A DNA stretch of 64,000 nt, from positions 1 through 64,000 of the forward strand of contig CAAGKZ010000007.1 of the NCBI GenBank assembly GCA_900770665.1, read 5' to 3'. This DNA comes from Bacteroidaceae bacterium. Lineage in GTDB: Bacteria > Bacteroidota > Bacteroidia > Bacteroidales > Bacteroidaceae. The notes below the pieces were generated by a model, which had not been told where the DNA came from, made no database searches, and saw only the letters and a list, made by a program, of their open reading frames with translations. This document shows positions 48,767-57,300 of this stretch, piece after piece. Made by a program: the position numbers and the translations under genes. The first letter of the stretch is position 1. The number at the start of each line of letters is the position of its first letter.

Positions 48767-50719
48767 TTATCCCTCCATTTTAGATTCGTACTGTTTTAGC
48801 ATCTGGCTTGTTCTGAGGATTGCTGCCACGTTCATTGCAAAGGCCACGGCACCGCGTCCCTTGAAAGGCGGGTTGCCATCGAACACCTCGGGCATTGAAC
48901 CGATACAGTGCTGCACAATCTCGTCCTCGAAACCTACCATCTGGCGCTGAACGAAAGAGACACCGCTCATCTTGTAGATTTTGAGGTAAGCCTCGTAGTA
49001 GAAACCACCGAGCCATGGCCATGCTGTACCCTGGTGATAAGCGTAGTCGCGCTGTATCTGCGGGCCCACATAGTTGGGGTTGTAACCTACGCTCTTTGGC
49101 GAGAGCGAACGCAAACCACGTGGGGTGAGCAACTCCTTGGTTACAGTGTCAAGCACTTTTTTCTTCTGCTTTGAATCGAGCGGAGAGTGGTCGAGCGCAA
49201 CAGCGAATATCATATTGGGGCGGACGCTCCAATCGACATAATCACCGTCTACGTAGTCGTAGAGGTAACCGTATTCATTGAGGAACACCTCGGTAAATGC
49301 CTTGCCCGAAAGCGCAATGAGACGTACAAGCGAGCTCTGTACCTCGGCATTGTTCATCAGCACAGCCATCTCCTCGAAGAACTTCAGTGCGTTGTACCAC
49401 AAGGCGTTGATTTCAACGACATAACCTGTACGTGGAACAACGGGACGGCCATTGGCTGTAGAGTTCATCCAAGTGACAGCCTTGTCGCGGCCATTGGTTG
49501 CAAGCAAACCGTTCTGCGCAACACGCAGGTTACTGTGATGGTTATTACGCACATAGTCATAGATGCGCATCAACAGGTCGCCATACTTGTCGCGGCAAGC
49601 CTCGATGCTGCACTCCTTGGCATACTGCTGGAGAGCCCAAACGCACCACAAGAGCACATCGGGGTGCTCCATCTCATATATCTTGCAATCGCTCACCTTG
49701 CCGGCAATGAAGTCATTGATGGCAATGGTAGCAGTTTTCATTACTCTCTCGAACTCATCCACATGTCCCTGCGACAATGTCAGGCCGGGGAGCGACACAA
49801 AGAGGTCACGTGCACGGCACTTGAACCATGGATAACCCGCAAGGATGTATGTATGCTCGCCCTGAACGTTGAAGAACTGGTTGGCTGCACACTGCATACA
49901 GTGCATGAAGTTGTCGCGTGGGTCACGGATAGCCTCCTCATGCTCAAAAGCAGCCTTCATGGTGCGTGATGTCATCGGTGACACACCGCCCGAGAAGACG
50001 ATACTCTCACCGGCCTTCATCTTCACCTCGAAGTAACCCGGTACATACAGGTCCTCGTTGAAGTCGTAACCGCGCTCAAGCTCCTTCACATACTCTATGC
50101 CACGATACCAATCGGGCTGGTAAACGAACTCGTTCTTCTTGTTGAGCTGCATGTAGAGATTCGGGTAATCGGCATACATGCGCATGCTGATACCGTTCTC
50201 AACCTCCTTGTAGCTGCGGTCGGCAATGTTGTTCTCGTGGGTATACTCACGTACACTGCGGAATGCGCAGAATGGGCGCAGACGCAATGTTACGGCGGTA
50301 TTTGCCTTGAGGAGGGTGTAACGAATAAGAATTCTGTTCTCGTGATGTACAAAGGCTTTCTCTTTCTTAAGCCATACTCCACCTACGTTGTAGATAGTGG
50401 TGGGAACGCGTTCCCAGGCGAACTCACGGATATACTTGTTGCCTCGTGGAGCGAAATTGTCGGCATTGTACTTGTGCAGACCCAAGTTAAACTCTGCACC
50501 GTGCAGAACGACAGTTTCATCGAGCGACGACAGCAGCACGTGGTTTTCATCGTCGAGTTCGGGGATTGGAACAACCAGCAATCCGTGGTACTTGCGGGTA
50601 TTGCAATCGACAATTGTCGAGCAATGGTATGCACCCGAGCGGTTTGTTCTCAAAATCTCCTTCTGCAACGACTCCTCCAAGTTCGTCATCAGCGTTTTTT
50701 CGAATCGCAAATAACTCAT
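48767..50719 (-). CDS. Glycogen debranching enzyme (amylo-alpha-1,6-glucosidase type)
   Basis: 650 residues. The N-terminal GDE_N domain (about 20-240; LRTNRSGAYHCSTIVDCNTR KYHG is the signature region) and C-terminal (alpha/alpha)6 GDE_C domain (about 270-640) are present. The domain includes GYPWFKCRARDLFVSLPGLT, VPRTGYVVEINALWYNAL and YHQGTAWPWLGGFYYEAYLK, with acidic catalytic-type residues. It removes alpha-1,6 branches from glycogen in the cytoplasm (no signal peptide). It is the first gene of the glycogen operon. Confidence 0.95.
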   Translation of the reverse strand: MSYLRFEKTLMTNLEESLQKEILRTNRSGAYHCSTIVDCNTRKYHGLLVVPIPELDDENHVLLSSLDETVVLHGAEFNLGLHKYNADNFAPRGNKYIREFAWERVPTTIYNVGGVWLKKEKAFVHHENRILIRYTLLKANTAVTLRLRPFCAFRSVREYTHENNIADRSYKEVENGISMRMYADYPNLYMQLNKKNEFVYQPDWYRGIEYVKELERGYDFNEDLYVPGYFEVKMKAGESIVFSGGVSPMTSRTMKAAFEHEEAIRDPRDNFMHCMQCAANQFFNVQGEHTYILAGYPWFKCRARDLFVSLPGLTLSQGHVDEFERVMKTATIAINDFIAGKVSDCKIYEMEHPDVLLWCVWALQQYAKECSIEACRDKYGDLLMRIYDYVRNNHHSNLRVAQNGLLATNGRDKAVTWMNSTANGRPVVPRTGYVVEINALWYNALKFFEEMAVLMNNAEVQSSLVRLIALSGKAFTEVFLNEYGYLYDYVDGDYVDWSVRPNMIFAVALDHSPLDSKQKKKVLDTVTKELLTPRGLRSLSPKSVGYNPNYVGPQIQRDYAYHQGTAWPWLGGFYYEAYLKIYKMSGVSFVQRQMVGFEDEIVQHCIGSMPEVFDGNPPFKGRGAVAFAMNVAAILRTSQMLKQYESKMEG

Positions 50720-50761
50720 CTCGTACTATTTATATGGTTATACTAAGTTTTATCACAACCC

Positions 50762-50793
50762 CAAATATAAGGATTAATATCTTCAATTACAAG
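50762..50793 (-). promoter_or_regulatory. Probable promoter of the glycogen operon
   Basis: Perfect TATATTTG -7 box on the minus strand about 45 nt before the ATG at 50719. A TTG lies 21 nt upstream, slightly longer than ideal. Confidence 0.4.
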
Positions 50794-50979
50794 TTGAGCG
50801 AAGTATTTTTGCTAAAAAACATTAAAAAACATAAAAAACAGGGGAAAAGTGACAAAAAAGCGAGCCAAAACGAGCCGTTGACACGGGTTTGGTGTGAAAA
50901 GGCAAGAGCGAAAGATAGCTTTTTGATGCGTTGAAATGAGTGTTGGTTTAAATTCGTTGAGCTATCTTACTTATTCCGC

Positions 50980-51018
50980 GAATTGACAGATTTTTCGCTA
51001 TGCTCAAAATGACAACGC
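50980..51018. repeat. Partial copy (right end) of the TGTCAT...ATGACA repeat
   Basis: GACAGATTTTTCGCTATGCT then CAAAATGACA matches the right half of the two full elements that follow (AGATTTTTCAC..CGTTCAAAATGACA). The region 50720-51519 carries no gene that I can support. Confidence 0.5.
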
Positions 51019-51024
51019 GCAAAC

Positions 51025-51144
51025 TGTCATACTGAACGGAACGTAGTGCAGTGAAGTATCTAATTACGCGAACAATAAGAGATTTTTCACTTCGTTCAAA
51101 ATGACACGTAGCACGCTGTAGGGACACGGCATGCCGTGTCCGCG
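51025..51144. repeat. Composite dispersed repeat, copy A
   Basis: Module 1 (51025-51106) opens TGTCATACTGAACGGAACG, contains GTGCAGTGAAGTATCT, and closes AGATTTTTCAC..CGTTCAAAATGACA, so both ends are inverted (TGTCAT / ATGACA). Module 2 (51115-51144) is GCTGTAGG followed by a perfect palindrome, GGACACGGCATGCCGTGTCC. The same two modules in the same order recur at 51303-51423. Modules of this type occur as short dispersed repeats in many bacterial genomes; they look like nonautonomous, REP-like elements. Confidence 0.75.
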
Positions 51145-51153
51145 CAAAAGGTT

Positions 51154-51219
51154 AATTGACAATGCTTGCTCATCGCAACCCGCGCTCTGCGCGACCTATT
51201 GCTACAAGCATTGTCGATT
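51154..51219. repeat. Long inverted repeat, TGACAATGCTTG type
   Basis: AATTGACAATGCTTG pairs with CAAGCATTGTCGATT (one mismatch) around 36 nt containing GCTCATCGCAACCCGCGCTC. A related piece (ATTGCGAATGAGCAATG) is at the window end. Confidence 0.6.
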
Positions 51220-51230
51220 AAACAGAGTTT

Positions 51231-51285
51231 AATTCCCCCTCGGCCTGCGGCCACTCCCCCCCTTGTTACATCAAGGTGGGAGAGC
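51231..51285. repeat. CCCCCTCGGCCTGCGGCCACTCCCCC repeat family, copy 1
   Basis: A C-rich block with an internal GGCCTGCGGCC palindrome, followed by CCTTG...CAAGG and GTGGGAGAG. The same order (CCCCCTCG, CCTACGG, CACTCCCCC, GTGGGAGAG) is found at 63898-63946. Confidence 0.6.
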
Positions 51286-51302
51286 TACAGCAACGCACAC
51301 GC

Positions 51303-51423
51303 TGTCATACTGAACGGAACGCAGTGCAGTGAAGTATCTAAAAAAACGCAAACTTGGAGAGATTTCTCACATACGTTCGAAATGACAAACCGCGCTGTAG
51401 GGACACGGCATGCCGTGTCCGCG
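51303..51423. repeat. Composite dispersed repeat, copy B
   Basis: Module 1 (51303-51387) begins TGTCATACTGAACGGAACG and ends ACGTTCGAAATGACA; module 2 (51394-51423) is identical to that of copy A. The centres of module 1 differ (AAAAAACGCAAACTTGG versus AATTACGCGAACAATA) while the ends are nearly the same. Confidence 0.75.
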
Positions 51424-51478
51424 AGGTAACTTATCTAACAGTTCGCCGAGTACAGGTACTATACTACATCCGACAAAA

Positions 51479-51505
51479 AGCCCTGCAGGTTTTGACTGCA
51501 GGGCT
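51479..51505 (-). terminator. Terminator of miaA-lipid kinase-kdsA
   Basis: Perfect 10-bp stem AGCCCTGCAG / CTGCAGGGCT with GTTTTGA loop, 15 nt past the kdsA stop codon, with TTTTTGTCGG on the minus strand after it. Confidence 0.85.
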
Positions 51506-51519
51506 CAGGAAAAATATAT

Positions 51520-52323
51520 TCATCTCACTGCTTCGCGCACTCTAAGTAGCCTGTCGAGCAAGCCCTCGAGCAAATCGAGACGCAGCATGTTGGCACCGTC
51601 ACTCTTAGCCACCGCGGGGTTCTCATGGGTCTCAATAAACAAACCGTCGGCACCCACCGCAATGGCAGCCTTTGCAATGGTCTCAATCATCTCGGGCATG
51701 CCGCCTGTAACACCCGCTGTCTGGTTTGGCTGCTGCAGCGAGTGGGTGATATCCATAACCACGGGATAGCCGAACTTCTTCATCTGCGGAATGCCGCGGA
51801 AATCCACCACAAGGTCCTGATAACCGAATGTCGTTCCACGCTCGGTAAGCATCACATTGCCCGCACCACCCTCAGACACCACCTTCTCTGCAGCGTACTT
51901 CATCGCATCGGGAGAGAGGAACTGTCCTTTCTTTATGTTCACGATACGTCCAGTCTTGGCAGCAGCCGTAAGCAGGTCGGTCTGTCGGCAAAGGAATGCC
52001 GGAATCTGCAGGATATCAACATACTCGGCAGCCATCTCCGCCTCCTCGGCCGAGTGGATATCGGTAACAACCGGAATGTTGAATGTCTCGCGCACCCTGC
52101 GCAACACACGCAAAGCATTCTCGTCACCAATGCCGGTAAAGGAGTCGAGACGTGAACGGTTTGCCTTGCGATAGGAGCCCTTGAAAACATAGGGGATGTT
52201 CCTGTCCGAAGTCAAAGCCACCACACGTTCTGCAATTCGCATTGCCATGTCCTCGCCCTCAATAACACAAGGGCCTGCAAGCAGAAAAAAATTCTCGGTA
52301 GATGTCAAATCTCTTATTGTCAT
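51520..52323 (-). CDS. kdsA: 3-deoxy-8-phosphooctulonate (KDO-8-P) synthase
   Basis: 267 residues. It condenses phosphoenolpyruvate and arabinose-5-phosphate, the first committed step of KDO for lipopolysaccharide. Motifs: FFLLAGPCVIEGED, KGSYRKANRSRLDSFTGIG, VVTDIHSAEEAEM, LQIPAFLCRQTDLL and DITHSLQQPNQ. Cys19 in AGPCVIE is the metal-ligand position, so it belongs to the metal-dependent class, unlike the E. coli enzyme with Asn there. It is the third gene of the run miaA - lipid kinase - kdsA, with a 6-nt gap. Confidence 0.96.
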   Translation of the reverse strand: MTIRDLTSTENFFLLAGPCVIEGEDMAMRIAERVVALTSDRNIPYVFKGSYRKANRSRLDSFTGIGDENALRVLRRVRETFNIPVVTDIHSAEEAEMAAEYVDILQIPAFLCRQTDLLTAAAKTGRIVNIKKGQFLSPDAMKYAAEKVVSEGGAGNVMLTERGTTFGYQDLVVDFRGIPQMKKFGYPVVMDITHSLQQPNQTAGVTGGMPEMIETIAKAAIAVGADGLFIETHENPAVAKSDGANMLRLDLLEGLLDRLLRVREAVR

Positions 52324-52329
52324 AACCGT

Positions 52330-53277
52330 TTATCTGTTTTTTATTTTAGTAGGTATTATCAATTTCAGTTTTTCGGGCTCCACGTTCACATGTAACGGGA
52401 ATGTTGGCGCGAACGGACGGCCGTCTATTCCCAGATTGGCACCGCCCACCGTGTCAATCTCTATCTCGGTAGTCCTGAAGGGCTCAACAAGTTTAAAATT
52501 GAGTATCCTGCGACGCAACACCATCTGCAGCCCCTTCAACACACCCATAAAGGGCGACATCTTTATAGCCGAGACATCCAGCCAACCATTATAAGGCACT
52601 GCGCTGGGCGTCATTCCATAGCCGGTGGAGCTACCAATGCACAGCATCATAAACTTCTTCTCCACAAGCTGGTTGTTAAGCCTGAACCTCATAACGAAGT
52701 TCTGTCGACAAAACAGCAGATGCAGCAAAGCCCTCACACGGTAGATTATTTTTGCAAATATAGTATTTTTTTTGTTGGCAAGCGCAACAATGTTTGCCGA
52801 CATGCCAACATTGAGTACATTAAGGAAGTAACGCTTTACCTCGGCATCGCCTGTGCGATAGCTGCAGCAGCCCACATCGACCTTGCGCACGCGCCCGGCA
52901 AAAATGCTGTCGACAGCAGCCTTGTAGTCGTGGAACGACAACCCCCAATATGTTGCAAAATCGTTGGCAATGCCATTGGGAATGATACCCAACGCCACCT
53001 CATGTGCCCTCTCGGACGCCATAACACCATTCAGGGCGTCCTGCAATGCACCATCGCCGCCAATGAGCACAATGGTATCGTAGCCCTCGTTTGCATACTC
53101 CAAAGCCCTGCTCTCCACCGCAGCCGCATCAGCCGCACAAAAGAAATCGTACTCAACCTTCTTCTCTTCAATATATTCACGAATCTCCTTCCAACGTTTC
53201 ATTGGTTTGAGAGCACCAATCATGGGCGCATATATTATACCCCAACGACGACGGTTCCTGTTTCTCAAATCACTCAT
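52330..53277 (-). CDS. Diacylglycerol-kinase-type lipid kinase
   Basis: 315 residues, DAGK catalytic domain family (DgkB/YegS/BmrU-like). The N-terminal domain has TIVLIGGDGALQDALNGVM (variant of GGDGT) and GIIPNGIANDFATYWGL (GTxND-type), and the C-terminal beta domain has DGWLDVSAIKMSP and IDGRPF. It phosphorylates a lipid or long-chain base at the membrane; which lipid is unknown. Bacteroidales make sphingolipids, so sphingoid substrates are possible but unproven. It overlaps miaA by 8 nt. Confidence 0.88.
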   Translation of the reverse strand: MSDLRNRNRRRWGIIYAPMIGALKPMKRWKEIREYIEEKKVEYDFFCAADAAAVESRALEYANEGYDTIVLIGGDGALQDALNGVMASERAHEVALGIIPNGIANDFATYWGLSFHDYKAAVDSIFAGRVRKVDVGCCSYRTGDAEVKRYFLNVLNVGMSANIVALANKKNTIFAKIIYRVRALLHLLFCRQNFVMRFRLNNQLVEKKFMMLCIGSSTGYGMTPSAVPYNGWLDVSAIKMSPFMGVLKGLQMVLRRRILNFKLVEPFRTTEIEIDTVGGANLGIDGRPFAPTFPLHVNVEPEKLKLIIPTKIKNR

Positions 53278-54202
53278 ACATCATCTCCTTAATCTGTTCC
53301 ACCAACACCGCAGCAGGCAACGAGCCATCGAGCCAGTGTATCTCAACACCACGTTTCTCCATTCCACGGAACCATGTCATCTGCCTCTTGGCAAACTGAT
53401 GGATTGCAATCTCCAGCCCGGCGACCATCTCCTCGTACTCCATTGCACCCGTGAGATACAATGTCAGATATTTATATTCCAGACCGTAATATATCAGTTG
53501 TTCGGGCTCAAGACCGCTATCAAGCAGGTGTTTAACCTCCTCTACCATTCCGTTGTCGAGCCTTTGGCGCAGGCGACGGCTTATCCTCTCACGCCTCACC
53601 TCACGGTCGACCATCACGCCCACCGTCAAGGCCTTTATCTGCGGGAAATAGCGCTCCTCTACCGGGCATGTGCGGTAGTATTCCTCAATTTCAATGGCAC
53701 GTATGGCACGTTTCTTGTTGTCGGTGTCGGTGTTGTTATGCAGCTGTTTGTATGTCGCAAGCAACGCGGTGAGCTCTTCAAGGCTCTTCTCCTCCAATGC
53801 TGCACGCAACGCCGGGTTCTCGGGCACGGGCAAAAGACGATAGCCCTTGAGCACCGACTCGACATACAGGCCGCTGCCGCCGCACATAACAGGGAAAGCG
53901 CCACGGTTTCTTATATTGTCGTAAGAAGCAAGAAAATCGCGCTGGAACTCAAAGAGATTATACTTTTCGCCGGCATCGACAATATCGAGCAGATGCGTCG
54001 GGACAGTCACCCCATCGCGTGTATACTCCGCGACATCCTTGCCTGTTCCAATGTCCATTCCACGATAGACCTGACGGCTGTCGGCGCTTATTATTTCGGC
54101 ACCGGGAACAGACAGAGCCAGCTCCACTGCCAATGATGTCTTGCCGCAGGCCGTTGGCCCCACAACCGACACGAGGTCATATTTTTCGTTACGTTTCTGC
54201 AT
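53270..54202 (-). CDS. miaA: tRNA dimethylallyltransferase
   Basis: 310 residues. It adds a dimethylallyl group to A37 of tRNAs reading UNN codons. P-loop VGPTACGKTSLAVELA, ISADSRQVYRGMDIGTGK (DSxQVY), PTHLLDIVDAGEKYNLFEFQ, VMCGGSGLYVESVLKG, and FAKRQMTWFRG near the C-terminus are all present. It is the first gene of an operon with a lipid kinase and kdsA, overlapping the former by 8 nt. Confidence 0.97.
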   Translation of the reverse strand: MQKRNEKYDLVSVVGPTACGKTSLAVELALSVPGAEIISADSRQVYRGMDIGTGKDVAEYTRDGVTVPTHLLDIVDAGEKYNLFEFQRDFLASYDNIRNRGAFPVMCGGSGLYVESVLKGYRLLPVPENPALRAALEEKSLEELTALLATYKQLHNNTDTDNKKRAIRAIEIEEYYRTCPVEERYFPQIKALTVGVMVDREVRRERISRRLRQRLDNGMVEEVKHLLDSGLEPEQLIYYGLEYKYLTLYLTGAMEYEEMVAGLEIAIHQFAKRQMTWFRGMEKRGVEIHWLDGSLPAAVLVEQIKEMMYE

Positions 54203-54317
54203 CAGCCATTATTTATTGAGTGCGAAGTTAATGCAAGTTGGCGGCAATAACAAAGGATGAGGAGTTTTTTTATCCACAACAGCGCTCACATGCGCGCGTT
54301 CATTTAATAATAAAACA

Positions 54318-54344
54318 GGAGGGTGGCCTGTAAAGCCACCCTCC
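54318..54344 (-). terminator. Terminator of the GH85 gene
   Basis: Perfect 10-bp stem GGAGGGTGGC / GCCACCCTCC with CTGTAAA loop; on the minus strand it is followed by TGTTTTATT. It is 48 nt past the stop codon. Confidence 0.8.
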
Positions 54345-54391
54345 ATATCTCATTTATAAGTAAATGAACATTAAATCAATCTTTCAGTCAT

Positions 54392-57300
54392 TTACTTCTT
54401 TATCTTGAATGAGCGCACTGCGACACCCTCCTTCATAATAACCACTACATATACACCCTGCTCGGCCGATGCAAGTGAGATTTCGCGGAGCTCACCTGCG
54501 CGAACCTCGAAGGCATCATTAGCAACCAACTTGCCATCGGCAGCAAATACTGCAACCTCGAACAGGCCGTCCTGGGCAAAGAGAACATTTGCTGTACCCT
54601 CGAATGGTTTTGGATAAACCATGTAACCGGCCTCGGCATCAACACCCTCAATAGATGTAACTACCATATAGTCCTCGATGGTCTTTGTTGTAGAGCCCCA
54701 AGAGTTTGTTGCAACAACTGTGATTGGGAATTTGCCGTCGCCACTGTTGTATGTAGCATTGGCCGTTGTAGCTGTAGATGCGTTAAGGCGCGCACCCTCA
54801 ATCATCCACTTTGTAGACTCATAGTTCACGGGGAACACACCTGTAAGCATTGGCACACCAAGTGTTGTTGTCAACTGGTTCTGCTTGTAGTCGGTAGTAT
54901 AGCCGTTCTCCTCCTTACCGGTTGTCATGTAACCGCCGGGAACAGCCGCAGCATTCTTACCCATATTAGGGAAGTAGATGTATCCCTCACTGTCTGTCTT
55001 CGTCTCCTCGAATGTGAAGTAACCCTCAAGGTTTGTTGGAGCTACAGCATAACCTCTCATGGCAAGCCTTACCTCATTGGCTGTGAGCGCCTTGCTCCAT
55101 ATCTGCACCTCATCGACCCAACCTGTCAAACTTGCAAGATTAGTCATTGAACCGCCCACATAGAACTTGGCACCGCGCCAGTCTTTTGGACCGGAACCGC
55201 GTGATTGGCCGCTTGCAATCTCCTTACCGTTAAGATAGAGTGTCAGATTTCGACCCGATTTCACAGCACACACATGATACCATACACCCGGCATCAGGCT
55301 GTAGCCGTTAGAGAGAATATCAACATCATTATTGTGCTCATAGTTACCTGTACCCGCTCTTGGAGCATCGGCGCATAGCGACAATTCATTATCGGCATTG
55401 TCACGGCCGATATTGTTGTTTGCTGCATAACCGGCAGGACGGATAGCTGTCCACATCTCGCCCCATACATTCTCGGTCCATGAGCCGCCATAGTTACGGT
55501 TAACCTTTGTCATGAGCAATGTACCCAATGATGCATGCTCAAACTTCTCGACCTTGAACCAGAGTGCAAACGATGTATTCTGATATTCGCTCATTACAGC
55601 AGCATCGACAGTGAACTGGTAAGGCTCGCTCATATAAAGTGACTGCGAAACGGTACATGGATTGCCGTCGTACTCGGTACCGGTTGCAATATCGGCATTG
55701 AAGTTCACCTGCTGACCGGGGCCTGTTACCTCAGTTACATCTGATGTAACATTGTTCACTTGTGGCAGACGGCCGGTCTCCTCGGGGGTAACAAGAATGA
55801 GCGAACGGCTTGTCTTCACGTTATTGCCGGTCTTGACCTTGACATCATAACTGCCCACTCTTGGCAAAGAGGTTGTAAATACAAGCGCGTTGGTACTTGA
55901 CTGAGCTACAAGTTCGTCTGTGAGAGCATCATAGATGGCAAATTTTGCTGTTGCGTGGTTAGGATCCTCGAAACCTATGGTGAACTCCTCGCCCGGTTTG
56001 ATGATTGCCTTGTCAACGGTGAGAGTCTCAATCATTGTCAAAGACTCCTCAATCTCCTGGCTCCAAACAATGTCGCTCATTGCGCGACCGTCCTTACCAA
56101 CAGCACGCACACCAATCTGCAGTTTGTCGACCTTTGGAATGAGTGTTGCATCGACAACGTATGCAGCCCAAGATGTGGTTGTTGTGAGCAGAGTCTCCTG
56201 ACCCTCCTGCTTTACATATACCTCGTAGTACCATGCGCCCACCTCCTCGTTGTAGACAGGGCAGCCATCATACTCGGCAGGACGTGAAGCAGGTGTAGGC
56301 ATTGACCACACGAGCTTTATGTCGGCACGGTTGTAGTAGCGTTTCATCACCTCGGCGTGAGTGATTGTAGGTGTCTGTGGCTGCTCGTTGAAGCTTGCAG
56401 GAATGAATGCGAACTCACCAAGCAGAACTTCGTATGCAGCATTGGTGTTCTTCACTGAAAGACCCACGCAACCGATAACATCGCCTGCAGCAAGACCAGC
56501 CTCGGATGCCTTGATTACAACCTCGTTCCACTCACCGGCCTTGATGTCACCGGCAACAGGAACATATACAAAACTGTTCTCACCACCCTCTTTTGCAACC
56601 ATCAATTCAAGATTTGTTGTTGCAGCCTTTGGCTTGAAGACAAGACGGAACTCGTCGTTTGCAGCCTCAACATTCCACTTTGTAGCGAAGAGACGTACAT
56701 CGGAACGCTGTGTTGCGCCGTGTATCTTGAGACATGAGCCTGCGAACCAGGCATCATCGTAACAGAAGTCGAGGTTTACAGCATCGGCAGGCACTGTCTT
56801 GCCATCGCCGTTGTCAACCCACCAGCGCCATGTGGGGAGCAGATCCTGCATACCATAGTTGTACCACTTGTGGTTCCATGTAGTAACGCCCTCCTTGTTG
56901 AAGAAACGGCCGTTACCCAGGTTGAAACGTGTAACGAATGGAAGTTCGTCGAGTGTTGAACGCTCAATGACAGCTGTTGCATAGCCGTGCCAATTCTTGA
57001 GGTCGCTGTATGATGATGTAACATTGGCATCGGTCAAGCCCGGCATGTTGAGCACATTGCGGTTACCGCCCGAGAAGAGCATCTCCTGCTTCTTCTGGTA
57101 CTCGTTCTGCACGGCGTAGTCGCTCTGACCACCCTCGGTAGAGCTTACATAAAGCTGGTTGCGGTCGTGGGCACCCCAAACGACAACGCTCACAGGTTGG
57201 CGCATCAAAGCAGTCCAACCGGCATTACCGTTCCTTCCGTAACCACGTCCCTGCATGTCAAAACCGGCATACACATCGTATGTAGAACGGCCAAGTTCCT

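Noticed and set aside
49187..49969. A 260-codon plus-strand frame opposite the debranching enzyme
   Set aside because: It lies inside the catalytic domain of a clear gene; composition and lack of motifs mark it as antisense.
50980..51423. CRISPR array
   Set aside because: The repeats are too long, too few, inverted-ended and not evenly spaced, and no cas gene is in the window.
51166..51429. An 87-codon frame in the repeat cluster
   Set aside because: It runs through three repeat elements; it is a by-product of repeat sequence, not a gene.
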